32,537 bases of DNA, from positions 1 to 32,537 of the forward strand of contig JAKAGZ010000022.1 of assembly GCA_021815365.1 (NCBI GenBank), written 5' to 3'. The translations under genes were made by a program, and so were the position numbers. Below are positions 1 through 7,419 of the stretch, in pieces (within the stretch, counting starts at the first letter, position 1; the number at the start of each line of letters is the position of its first letter). The notes beneath the pieces are model-generated. The model had not been told where the DNA came from, did no database searches, and saw nothing but the letters and a program-made list of their open reading frames with translations. This stretch comes from Bacteroidota bacterium (GTDB lineage Bacteria > Bacteroidota > Ignavibacteria > Ignavibacteriales > Ignavibacteriaceae).

Positions 1-298
1 GGTATTTCTTTCTAACACACCTGTTAAAATTTAGTATAATCTTCATACCTCGTTTGTTTATATACGTTAAATTTAATATTGAATTTCATTACTTCTGCTT
101 GTCGCATAGCGATCAATTCTGATTAGCCCGAAATTTTCTTCCGCCTAACAAATTTCTTCTTTTAATCCGTCTAACGTTAAGTGTTTTATCCTAACCATCC
201 TGACTGGTTGTAACTTAGCAAGTTATCCCGAAAATTCCAAAAGAATTTCTAACTTGCCAGATGCGTCTGGCTTGCCCAATGTCTGTGTAGGAATATTT
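1..298. other. Intergenic sequence at left edge, no gene seen
   Basis: I see no convincing coding frame here on either strand. The stretch is AT-rich and holds five copies of CTAAC in the same orientation (12, 145, 171, 191 and 249) plus a small perfect hairpin (gccaga/tctggc, 256-271) just beyond the stop of the minus-strand MFS gene. The hairpin has no T-run after it on the minus strand, so it is a poor Rho-independent terminator. Confidence 0.5.
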
Positions 299-1603
299 TT
301 ATTGTTGTTTTCTAATTTGCGGATTAAAGAACCAGATAGAAGCCGCGAATAAAATAATCATAGTTGAGCCAAAAAGAATGGCTGCAGGTTCAGTAAATTT
401 TTCGGCAAGCACACCCATCAGTAATGCACCCAAAGGCATAAAGCCGAAAAATGTAAAAGTGTAAACTCCCATCACTCTGCCGCGGAAAGAATCTTCCACC
501 AGTCTTTGAACCATCGCATTTGCAAGATTATTAACAAGTATTATTGAGAAACCAACGCCGAACAGCACAAACAATGCTATCGGCAAAATTCTTACCATAG
601 AAAAAATTATCAGCAGTACGGGGAATGTGAACAAGCCAAGGGTCAGAAGTTTTCCTGTGTATTTAAAACGTCCGAGCGAAGCAATAAAAAGTGCGCTCGC
701 CATTGCACCAAAGCCGCGGGCTGACTGCAGGAACCCGTTCGTGGCTGCATCTCCGTGAAGTATATTTACTGCCCACGCTGGCAGCAGTGTAAAGTAAGAG
801 ATTCCAAATACGCTCACCATTCCTACAATACTTATTAGTGTGAGAATTGTCTTTTCCTTTTTTATATATCTGAAACCTTCAATTAATTCTTCAAAAGCAC
901 TGCTGGTTTTCTTTTCCCTTTCAATTGGTTTAAGTTTCATTAATTTCAAAGCAGCCAGCACTCCGATGAATGACAGTCCATTAATTGTAAAACACCACGC
1001 AGGTCCGAACAGCGCATAAGTAATGCCGGCAATAGCCGGGCCAATTGCTGTGCCGGTATTGAACATCGTTGCATTTAATGCGATTGCATTTGTAAGATCT
1101 TCCCTGTCAATCAGCTCGAGCACAAATGATTGTCTTGCCGGTGCATCGAATGCGTTTGCAATTCCGAGTAAGAAGGCAAGTGATATAATGTGCCAGGGTT
1201 TTACAAGTCCGGTAAAGGTAAGAGCAGCAAGAATAAATGCGAGTGTCATCATAACTGTCTGTGTGATCATCAGAACTTTTTTCCGCTGAAAGCGGTCGGC
1301 AACAACGCCTCCGTAGATCATAAAAATCCATGCAGGCAAACCCATTGCGAAACCAACATAGCCGAGATAAAGAGGGGAGTGGGTTAGTTGAAAGATCAGG
1401 AATCCTTCGGCTGTTCTTTGCATCCACGTGCCGAAAAGTGAAAGCATCTGTCCGCGGAACCATAAATTGTAGTTTGGATGTTTGAGCGCAGTAAAAGTTT
1501 TTTTCCAGCTTACCTGTTTTCTCAGCCCGGTAACAAAATTTTGAAGTTTGGATTGTCCCTGTGGTGCAGGCGAGTTATTTAAAAGAAGTTCATTTTTATT
1601 CAT
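299..1603 (-). CDS. MFS transporter, EntS/MFS_3-like exporter
   Basis: A 434-residue inner-membrane transporter of the major facilitator superfamily, probably a proton-driven exporter of a small molecule; the substrate cannot be told from sequence. After a polar cytoplasmic N-terminus of about 45 residues, alternating hydrophobic segments consistent with 12 membrane helices follow. The loop after the second helix carries MFS motif A (GGVVADRFQRKKV, about residues 98-110). A sentence-like Asn-Ala-x-Asp-Ala-Pro-Ala-Arg-Gln motif in the middle of the N-terminal half is typical of the MFS_3/enterobactin-exporter-like group. The ATG start sits before the polar tail. The gene is monocistronic by position: the neighbour upstream on the same strand is 130 bases away. 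Family assignment is secure; calling it a siderophore exporter would be over-reading. Confidence 0.9.
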   Translation of the reverse strand: MNKNELLLNNSPAPQGQSKLQNFVTGLRKQVSWKKTFTALKHPNYNLWFRGQMLSLFGTWMQRTAEGFLIFQLTHSPLYLGYVGFAMGLPAWIFMIYGGVVADRFQRKKVLMITQTVMMTLAFILAALTFTGLVKPWHIISLAFLLGIANAFDAPARQSFVLELIDREDLTNAIALNATMFNTGTAIGPAIAGITYALFGPAWCFTINGLSFIGVLAALKLMKLKPIEREKKTSSAFEELIEGFRYIKKEKTILTLISIVGMVSVFGISYFTLLPAWAVNILHGDAATNGFLQSARGFGAMASALFIASLGRFKYTGKLLTLGLFTFPVLLIIFSMVRILPIALFVLFGVGFSIILVNNLANAMVQRLVEDSFRGRVMGVYTFTFFGFMPLGALLMGVLAEKFTEPAAILFGSTMIILFAASIWFFNPQIRKQQ

Positions 1604-1733
1604 TAATCACAGCATAAATCAGAAAATATCTCAACAATTAGTCGTGTAAAGTTAATCTCAAATTTATGGAAATACAATCGAGTGTCTTTCGAACTTTGTG
1701 ATTTAAATAAAACGAAGCGGCAGCTTCATCCTT

Positions 1734-2438
1734 TCACACTTTTCCTTCAAGATACTCCAGTCTTTTCTTTTCCGGGAACTTTTCAATTGCATACCTCAGC
1801 ATTGTTCTCGGCATTTTTTTGTAATGAGCTATTAAAAATTTCTCTTCAGTTTTTAGGCTCCGTTTCCCGATCTCCCTTAACATCCAGCCGACTGCTTTGT
1901 GTATAAGATCGTGTTTGTCAGTTAAAAGTATTTTTGAAATTTTTAATGAATCAGAAAAATCTTTGTTCCTTATAAATTCAAAAGTCGAAATTATAGAAAT
2001 TCTTCTTTCCCACAGATTCCGGGACTTTGCAAGCGTCAATAAAATTTTCCTGTTGCCTTTCAAAAGATGTTTCCCTAAAATATTCGGTGCAGTTAAATCA
2101 ACAAGGTCCCAGTTATTAATCATTTTAGTATTTGCGAGATAAAAACGGAATATCTCTTCTTTTGTTTCCCAGTTTACTTTTGAATATCTATCAACTAAAA
2201 TTAATAGTGCACAAAGTCTTTCCTCGTGAAATTTTGATCTCAATGCTTTCTGTATCTCCGCTAATGTCAGGTCCTGGTTGGCTGCGGCTATTTCTCTTAT
2301 TTGTGGAACTTTTATTCCTAAAAATTTATCTCCTTCGCCGTATTCTCCTTTTCCTGTTTTGAAGAACCATTTCAAAGTTTCGGCAGTTTTTTTATTTCCT
2401 GCTTTTTTTAGTTGATGCTTAAATGTTTTTAATGACAT
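1734..2438 (-). CDS. DNA alkylation repair protein, AlkD-like HEAT-repeat glycosylase
   Basis: A 234-residue, all-helical HEAT-like-repeat protein of the AlkD family, monofunctional DNA glycosylases that remove cationic N3- and N7-alkylpurines without flipping the base. The active-site residues known from Bacillus cereus AlkD line up: Trp110 and Asp114 in the motif NNWDLVD (AlkD Trp109/Asp113), an Arg145-Arg146 pair in LWERRIS (AlkD Arg148), and Trp185 in AVGWMLREIG (AlkD Trp187). Length is normal for the family (about 220-240). No good Shine-Dalgarno site precedes the ATG. It lies 18 bases from the small DUF6132 gene's stop-side neighbourhood, on the same strand, and may be co-transcribed with it. 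It likely acts in the cytoplasm as a housekeeping repair enzyme. Confidence 0.9.
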   Translation of the reverse strand: MSLKTFKHQLKKAGNKKTAETLKWFFKTGKGEYGEGDKFLGIKVPQIREIAAANQDLTLAEIQKALRSKFHEERLCALLILVDRYSKVNWETKEEIFRFYLANTKMINNWDLVDLTAPNILGKHLLKGNRKILLTLAKSRNLWERRISIISTFEFIRNKDFSDSLKISKILLTDKHDLIHKAVGWMLREIGKRSLKTEEKFLIAHYKKMPRTMLRYAIEKFPEKKRLEYLEGKV

Positions 2439-2472
2439 AAGCTAAAGATACGGGGAAAGTAAATAATAACTT

Positions 2473-2715
2473 TTATTTCGATTTGGATTTCCAATTTATA
2501 AACAAAGCACCAATCAAACCACCGTAAACTGTACTGATGTAAGGATTGCCTGTTATAGGGCAACTTCCCGAAGTGCAGCCGATAAAGTAATAGTACAAAT
2601 ATCCTCCCGCTCCACCGACTATTACAGGGATAGAAATTTTCAGGAGTCTAAATATTCTTTTTTTGATAACCGCACTTTCCTGGTTTTCCTGCTGAAGCTG
2701 TTGTTGTTCGTTCAT
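2473..2715 (-). CDS. DUF6132-like small membrane protein
   Basis: An 80-residue protein with a glutamine-rich N-terminal tail (about residues 3-12) and two hydrophobic segments, roughly 27-48 and 59-73. Between them is the conserved loop CTSGSCPITGNPY, with two cysteines and a proline-glycine turn, which I recognise as the hallmark of the DUF6132 group common in Bacteroidota. Similar Cys-containing loops occur in YeeE/YedE-like and rhodanese-linked sulfur proteins, but function is unknown. The start ATG has only a weak purine-rich upstream region. It lies upstream of the AlkD gene on the same strand with a 34-base gap, so the two may share a transcript. Confidence 0.8.
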   Translation of the reverse strand: MNEQQQLQQENQESAVIKKRIFRLLKISIPVIVGGAGGYLYYYFIGCTSGSCPITGNPYISTVYGGLIGALFINWKSKSK

Positions 2716-2945
2716 TTCTTCGTTTTAAGTTTGTTATAATTTTTTCCACATAGTGGTGAATTTTCATCAGAGTTTGATTCTGGCTTTGCTGAAAGGGTTC
2801 TGCATCACAGAAATAATTAACAAAAATATAACCTGTAAATGACCGGGAATCAATCAATTAAGGCAGAATTTATTTACATTTCCTCCTGCCAAAAATTTTA
2901 TTTTGACAGAATTAAAACTCAAACAACTTTTTATCGGTACTCAAA

Positions 2946-4580
2946 ATGAAAAAAATAACACTGCTGCTGATCTTTTCATTCCTGTTTGGAAATAAAATCA
3001 ACATTGCGCAGCCTCAACAACATTCACCAAAACTTGTAGTCGGTATTGTAGTTGACCAGATGAGATACGATTATCTTTACCGTTTCTATTCTTTGTACGG
3101 TGAAAATGGTTTTAAAAGATTAATGCACGAAGGAAGCAATTTTACTTTTGCACATTATAATTATGTGCCGACTTACACGGCACCCGGACATACTTCAATT
3201 TATACAGGCACTACTCCATATTTTCACGGAATAATTTCAAATGAGTGGTATGACAGAACATCAAAAAAAATTATTTACTGCACAGAAGATAACTCGGTAA
3301 AAACAGTCGGCGCTGAAGATCAGAACGGGGAGGAATCACCAAGAAGACTTTTGTCAACGACGATTACAGATGAGCTGAAACTGGCAACTAACGGGAAGTC
3401 AAAAGTCGTTGCAATTTCGATAAAGGACAGGGCATCAATTTTGCCTGGCGGGCATTATCCCGACGCTGCATATTGGTATGACCCTGAAAACGGTGATTTT
3501 ATTTCCTCAACTTATTATATGAAGGAACTTCCTGAATGGGTAAAATCTTTTAACGAAAAAAAATTAGCCGATAAATATATGTCCTCAGGCTGGTATCTTT
3601 CTTATCCTCTTGAAAAATATAAAACAAACCTGCCGGACAATCAGCCTTTTGAAAAAGATTTATTTTCCGAAAGTAAAAATACTTTTCCGCATTTGTTTAA
3701 AAATTTAAATTCAGGGAAAAAATATGACCTGATAAGATCAACTCCTTACGGGAATGATCTGCTTGCAGATTTTGCCAAAAACGTTTTAAAGTATGAAGAC
3801 TTAGGAAAAAATAATTATACAGACTTCCTTGCGATAAGTTTTTCTTCTACTGATTTTATAGGTCACGAGTATGGTCCTAACTCTGTAGAAGTTGAAGACA
3901 CTTACGTCAAGCTTGATTCTGTAATTGCAGACTTTTTAACAGAGCTTGATAAGCAGGTTGGCAAAGGAAATTATATTTTATTTTTAACTGCTGATCACGC
4001 TGTAGCAGAGAATCCATATTTTCTCAGCGAAAGAAATATTCCCGCCGGCTGGTTTGACCCGGCAATTATGAAAGACTCGTTGCTGAATTTTACTGCAGCT
4101 AATTTCAAAAGCACGGATGTTATTGAAAGTTTTTCAAACAAACAGATATTTTTAAATTATAATGTTGTCAGATCCTTAAAGCTAAGTCCCTCCAATGTCA
4201 GGGAAGTTTATGCAGATTATATCAGGCAGACATTTCCGCAGGTTTCCCAGGTATACACGAGGGATAATCTGGAAAAATTAACGGCACACAGAACTTCATC
4301 GAATTTAATTCTGAATGGTTTCAACCCTAAGCGTTCGGGTGATATCGCATTTGAGCTTCAGCCGGGTTATCTTTTCGGTTCCGGCGGCGAGGCAACGACA
4401 CATGGTTCAATTTACCCTTATGACACTCACGTTCCATTAATATTTTATGGCTGGCATATTCCAAAACAAACTGTGAACAAACCCGTTTACATTGTTGATA
4501 TTGCACCGACTATAGCAGACTTGCTGAAAATACAGGAACCGAGTGCCTGCATCGGAATACCGATAATTAATGAAAAGTAA
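2946..4580 (+). CDS. PafA-like alkaline phosphatase (phosphate monoesterase)
   Basis: A 544-residue secreted or periplasmic enzyme of the alkaline phosphatase/nucleotide pyrophosphatase superfamily. A signal peptide covers about residues 1-21. Residues match the well-studied Elizabethkingia PafA with a shift of one or two: zinc ligand Asp37 (GIVVDQMRYD), nucleophile Thr78 (PTYTAPGHTS), Asn99 (ISNEWYD), and Lys160 and Arg162 (SIKDRASILPGGH). Further metal-site motifs are present in STDFIGHEYGP, LTADHAVAENP and ATTHGSIYP. In PafA the Asn/Lys/Arg set distinguishes phosphate monoesterases from diesterases, so monoesterase activity and a role in phosphate scavenging are expected. The length agrees with PafA. 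It is the only plus-strand gene in the first 13 kb; a TTGACA at 2903-2908 could be a -35 box but I see no good -10. It ends just before a palindromic element. Confidence 0.9.
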   Translation: MKKITLLLIFSFLFGNKINIAQPQQHSPKLVVGIVVDQMRYDYLYRFYSLYGENGFKRLMHEGSNFTFAHYNYVPTYTAPGHTSIYTGTTPYFHGIISNEWYDRTSKKIIYCTEDNSVKTVGAEDQNGEESPRRLLSTTITDELKLATNGKSKVVAISIKDRASILPGGHYPDAAYWYDPENGDFISSTYYMKELPEWVKSFNEKKLADKYMSSGWYLSYPLEKYKTNLPDNQPFEKDLFSESKNTFPHLFKNLNSGKKYDLIRSTPYGNDLLADFAKNVLKYEDLGKNNYTDFLAISFSSTDFIGHEYGPNSVEVEDTYVKLDSVIADFLTELDKQVGKGNYILFLTADHAVAENPYFLSERNIPAGWFDPAIMKDSLLNFTAANFKSTDVIESFSNKQIFLNYNVVRSLKLSPSNVREVYADYIRQTFPQVSQVYTRDNLEKLTAHRTSSNLILNGFNPKRSGDIAFELQPGYLFGSGGEATTHGSIYPYDTHVPLIFYGWHIPKQTVNKPVYIVDIAPTIADLLKIQEPSACIGIPIINEK

Positions 4581-4607
4581 TTTGGTTTACATTTCATTTA
4601 TTAATTG

Positions 4608-4759
4608 CGAGGCTGACCAAAAAGTAACTGTGTCATCACGATCCCGATTCATCGGGAGAAGTGATCTCAATTTTATTCTAAAAGCAAAAGATTGCTTCGT
4701 CGTCCGGCAACCGCCGGGCTCCTCGCAATGACATTTCTAATACTTTTTGGTCAGCCTCG
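4608..4759. repeat. Palindromic MITE-like element between convergent genes
   Basis: A 152-base element bounded by perfect 19-base inverted repeats (cgaggctgaccaaaaagta at 4608-4626, its complement at 4741-4759). Inside the ends a second, imperfect inversion follows: tgtcatcacga on the left against tgtcattgcgagg when the right side is read on the other strand. The right inner part holds a bacterial intergenic repeat type rich in GCAATGAC/GATTGCTTCG and ccggcaaccgccgg. No ORF of note is inside. It separates two convergent genes and, folded, could also end transcription from both sides. No target-site duplication is evident beyond AT-rich flanks. Confidence 0.75.
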
Positions 4760-4770
4760 ATAATTGATCT

Positions 4771-5418
4771 TCATTCTCCCAGTTTAACTAATTCAGTCGT
4801 TCCCTTCTTGTCATAGCGTTCGATTGTCATAATGTTATTCTTTATGCTGAATGTTGTTTTAAGCGGAGGAGTAAGCTCTAAATTTAAAGTAAAAGTATTT
4901 CCGGAGACAGTGTAAGTTCCGGTAATAGATCTGACGATCAAATCTACGTTTACAGAATTTTGTTTTGTAAATTCCTGTATGGCTTTATGTCCGTTGAAAT
5001 TTTCAGAGATCCATCTGCCAGTTAAGCCCGATCCTTTCTTTCCTTTGTTAAATCGTGTTGATTTAATAACAGTCTCGTTACCATTCTGTTTGCTGATCTG
5101 GTATAAAGTATCACCTGAAATTTTTATGATGCTTGTATCAACTTCGGTAGCAGCTTTCTGAGGGTCTTTAAAATATGTAATTACTTTGTTACCAAATGAA
5201 ACGTAGGAACCGGAAAAGGGAACTGTAATGCTATATTCAACTTTACCGCCTGATTTGAAATTCAAAATAGTCCTTGACTTGTCGCCGGGTCCGATAACAG
5301 TAGCCCATTTACCGAGCAAAGGATTCTTTTGATTTTTGTTATTACTTTTTTGCTGCGGAAATATGTTAACCAGAAATAAAAAAATGAAAAATATGATCAT
5401 AGCATTTTGTCTAATCAT
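4771..5418 (-). CDS. Secreted protein with two lipocalin-like repeats
   Basis: A 215-residue protein with a clear signal peptide (hydrophobic residues 8-20, then Pro-Gln-Gln). The mature part appears duplicated: one unit starts at GKWATV (Trp38), the other at GRWISE (Trp136), each about 90-100 residues of predicted beta strands ending in a threonine/charged strand (VIKSTRF and TTELVKLG). A Gly-x-Trp opening followed by alternating strands is typical of the small lipocalin-like domains that Bacteroidota secrete. I cannot name a ligand. A good Shine-Dalgarno site (agggag) precedes the ATG. It probably lies in the periplasm; no lipobox cysteine is present. Confidence 0.7.
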   Translation of the reverse strand: MIRQNAMIIFFIFLFLVNIFPQQKSNNKNQKNPLLGKWATVIGPGDKSRTILNFKSGGKVEYSITVPFSGSYVSFGNKVITYFKDPQKAATEVDTSIIKISGDTLYQISKQNGNETVIKSTRFNKGKKGSGLTGRWISENFNGHKAIQEFTKQNSVNVDLIVRSITGTYTVSGNTFTLNLELTPPLKTTFSIKNNIMTIERYDKKGTTELVKLGE

Positions 5419-5544
5419 AAAACACTCCCTAATTAAGAATAATAAACTCTGTATAAAATGAGATCATTCGTATTTATGAATTAAATATACAGGATTTCAA
5501 ACCCATTATTCAACGTTATAGTTCCTTCTGTAAAATTATAATTT

Positions 5545-6219
5545 TCATTTAAGAATTTTTTTTATCATATCAATCAGGTCACCTATTGGTATTTGCAGAC
5601 CGGGACCAGTGTATTTGTTCATTGCATGCTCAGAACCCTCCGGAAATTTTGATGCAAGGTATTTATGTATTTCCTCATTCAATTTTCTTTCTATTGTTGC
5701 ACGCAACAAAGCAGGGGACTGCGCTGTAAGTTTCTTATCTTTCAATTCTTTCGACTGTTCTTTCAGGATCAGGCTGCTGTATTCCGGGTGCTTTACTAAA
5801 AAAGTATCAAGAAGTGAACGTGCAAAATTAAGATCGTATTGTGTGCTGTCTGAAATTGAATAAAGCGGGGATGATTTTTCCGTTGTGTCGTTAATTATCC
5901 CTGTTAAATTTTTTTGAACAGGCTGCACCTTGTTATGATTTTTCTTTTCAGGCAGAGGGAATTTCTGCTTTTTGACCTTAATCCCTATTCCATTTTTTAT
6001 CTCAGTTTTTGCTTTGCCTCCGGAGGGAGTTCGCTCGCCTCGCTGCGAAGCGGGCTGCAAACCACTGCTGAAATTTATTATGATATAGCCTGGTATTTTA
6101 CGTTCAGGAGTTTCGATATTAATTATGAAGAATAAAACGAAAACAAACCCGTGTAAAATAAATGAAATTAAAAATGCTGTTTTATATGGACCCGGATTTT
6201 GCTTTCGTGAAAATTTCAA
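5545..6219 (-). CDS. TonB-like single-span membrane protein with an inserted GC-rich segment
   Basis: A 224-residue protein built like an energy-transducer/TonB N-terminus: a short basic head (KFSRKQNPGPYK), one membrane helix (about residues 14-34), a periplasmic linker rich in Lys and Pro, and a charged C-terminal region of predicted helices ending in GDLIDMIKKILK. I do not see the canonical TonB C-terminal domain (no YP..A...G.EG block), so energy transduction is not shown. The only start in frame is TTG at 6219; no in-frame ATG precedes the helix, and there is no obvious Shine-Dalgarno site. Residues about 54-68 are encoded by a GC-rich, palindrome-containing stretch (6016-6060) unlike the rest of the gene. 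Confidence 0.6.
   Translation of the reverse strand: MKFSRKQNPGPYKTAFLISFILHGFVFVLFFIINIETPERKIPGYIIINFSSGLQPASQRGERTPSGGKAKTEIKNGIGIKVKKQKFPLPEKKNHNKVQPVQKNLTGIINDTTEKSSPLYSISDSTQYDLNFARSLLDTFLVKHPEYSSLILKEQSKELKDKKLTAQSPALLRATIERKLNEEIHKYLASKFPEGSEHAMNKYTGPGLQIPIGDLIDMIKKILK
6016..6060. repeat. GC-rich palindromic insert inside a coding frame
   Basis: Within the TonB-like gene, 45 bases are strikingly GC-rich against AT-rich flanks. They contain the perfect 10-base palindrome cctccggagg (6017-6026) and an imperfect hairpin made from gcctcgc and gcgaagc (about 6037-6050). The insert keeps the reading frame and adds Leu-Gln-Pro-Ala-Ser-Gln-Arg-Gly-Glu-Arg-Thr-Pro-Ser-Gly-Gly to the linker. 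This is the behaviour of protein-coding palindromic repeats, such as the Rickettsia palindromic elements, though copies elsewhere in the genome cannot be seen from here. Confidence 0.5.
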
Positions 6220-6340
6220 GATGAATGCCTGTTCCCTGAAAATAATAATTGCTTGTCTTTGGTTGTACTCTGAAAGGCAGGTTCTGTTTCAGAAGAAATT
6301 CAAACGACAGAATAATAGGGATATATATCAGAGTCTAATT

Positions 6341-6382
6341 GAAAAATAAAAATGCCGGTTGAAATGTTAAATTCAGCCGGCA
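6341..6382 (-). terminator. Rho-independent terminator after the DUF2892 gene
   Basis: An 11-base stem (tgccggttgaa at 6353-6363 against ttcagccggca at 6372-6382, one G-T pair) with an 8-base loop lies 16 bases beyond the minus-strand DUF2892 stop. On the minus strand it is followed by a T-rich tract (complement of 6341-6352). The other side is also A/T rich, so it may work in both directions. Confidence 0.75.
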
Positions 6383-6398
6383 AATAAAAAACACAAAA

Positions 6399-6608
6399 TT
6401 ATTTGCTTTCTTTTTTAGCTGTGGAAATTCCCATTGGAAGATATACCGGGCACGAGCCGATAAAGCTTGTAATTAAGAAAGCAAGAGCTATAATACCAAG
6501 AATTATAGCAAGAACACCTGAAATTACATCAGTAAAGTACAAGATTGCGATCAGTATGGCTGCGAGAACCCTGATCGTTCTGTCGGCAGTTCCCATATTT
6601 TTTTTCAT
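6399..6608 (-). CDS. DUF2892 family inner-membrane protein
   Basis: A 69-residue protein matching the DUF2892 pattern: an N-terminal MGTADRTIR block, two hydrophobic helices (about residues 12-27 and 31-50), then GSCPVYLPMGIS with the conserved Cys-Pro pair. The same module is fused to rhodanese domains in proteins such as YgaP, which suggests a link with sulfur or thiol chemistry, but the stand-alone form has no established role. The ATG follows an AGAGGG Shine-Dalgarno site. A strong hairpin terminator lies just past the stop, so the gene is likely its own transcription unit. Confidence 0.85.
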   Translation of the reverse strand: MKKNMGTADRTIRVLAAILIAILYFTDVISGVLAIILGIIALAFLITSFIGSCPVYLPMGISTAKKESK

Positions 6609-6729
6609 TTTGTGACCCTCTTGATGTTAATAATAATGTTCAAACGAACATATAATTAAAACGGATTATAGTCAAATAAAATTAATATTGCCGTTAAGTT
6701 CAGGATGAATTTTTGTGATTAAAGTGAAA

Positions 6730-7419
6730 TCATTTCAATGCTACTTTCACATCTGAAAACCAGATTCTGAATTTATGATCAGCAACATTGTGCTGAGTTG
6801 AAATTTTTAATCCATTAAATTTTTTATATCCTTCCCACGTAAAAGCTCTTTGATTTTTAGCATTGCCGCCAGGTTTGTAAACCCACTCGTGAATTAAATT
6901 ATCTTTTCCGATATATAGATCAAAAATGTCTCCCGGTGTGTAGCCGCCCGCAGAAGGCGGATATTTTACAGTGATGCAGCGGGAATTCTTTTTACTTATC
7001 GGGTATGGTCTTGTACCTTCATCAGTTATATCTGCTTTTTTATCCCACACAAGATGAAAAGGGAATAACAGCCAGTACTGATCATTAATAAATCTTGCAT
7101 CAACAAAAGATTTTAAAGAATCATTTTTATTTATACTGCCCGTCGTGTAGGTATAGCTTATTTCTTTTCCATCCTTGCCGGCGCCTTTATAGATTACCTT
7201 GTTGGTTTCAGGCTCCCAGTACCAGTTCCTGGTAAAAGTTTTGTCTTTTGTTTTAACGTTAAAGCTATAAGATATAGACTTAACATTTTTGAAGTTACTG
7301 AAGCCATAAGCATCAGCGACTTTCTCAGCAAAAGATTTCTGGCTTTGTGAAAATATATGAACAGAAGACAGCAAAAAAATTATGACGGCAGCTGCAATGG
7401 TTTGTGTTTTTTTAATCAT
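6730..7419 (-). CDS. Secreted protein with LolA-like outline, unknown function
   Basis: A 229-residue exported protein with an N-terminal signal peptide (residues 1-25, ending in IFSQSQ). The mature chain alternates strands with many aromatic residues (TRNWYWEPETNKVIY, EWVYKPGG, AFTWEGYKKFNGLKI, FRIWFSDVKV). This order, a KxxxxxxYxF opening strand and a closing Phe-Xaa-Gly-Leu-Lys strand, resembles the half-barrel of LolA/outer-membrane-lipoprotein-sorting relatives and some DUF families of Bacteroidota; I offer that as a fold guess only. The ATG has a strong AAGGAG site seven bases ahead. Residues GYTPGDIFDLYIGKDN resemble the lipid-carrier group's central strand. Confidence 0.6.
   Translation of the reverse strand: MIKKTQTIAAAVIIFLLSSVHIFSQSQKSFAEKVADAYGFSNFKNVKSISYSFNVKTKDKTFTRNWYWEPETNKVIYKGAGKDGKEISYTYTTGSINKNDSLKSFVDARFINDQYWLLFPFHLVWDKKADITDEGTRPYPISKKNSRCITVKYPPSAGGYTPGDIFDLYIGKDNLIHEWVYKPGGNAKNQRAFTWEGYKKFNGLKISTQHNVADHKFRIWFSDVKVALK

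Noticed and set aside
143-182. Integron attC-like site (GCCTAAC ... GTTAAGT)
   Set aside because: The two end boxes do not complement each other fully, there is no central palindrome, the span (40 bases) is too short and no integrase or cassette gene is present.
2903-2908. TTGACA as -35 box for the alkaline phosphatase gene
   Set aside because: No acceptable -10 box follows at 16-18 bases.
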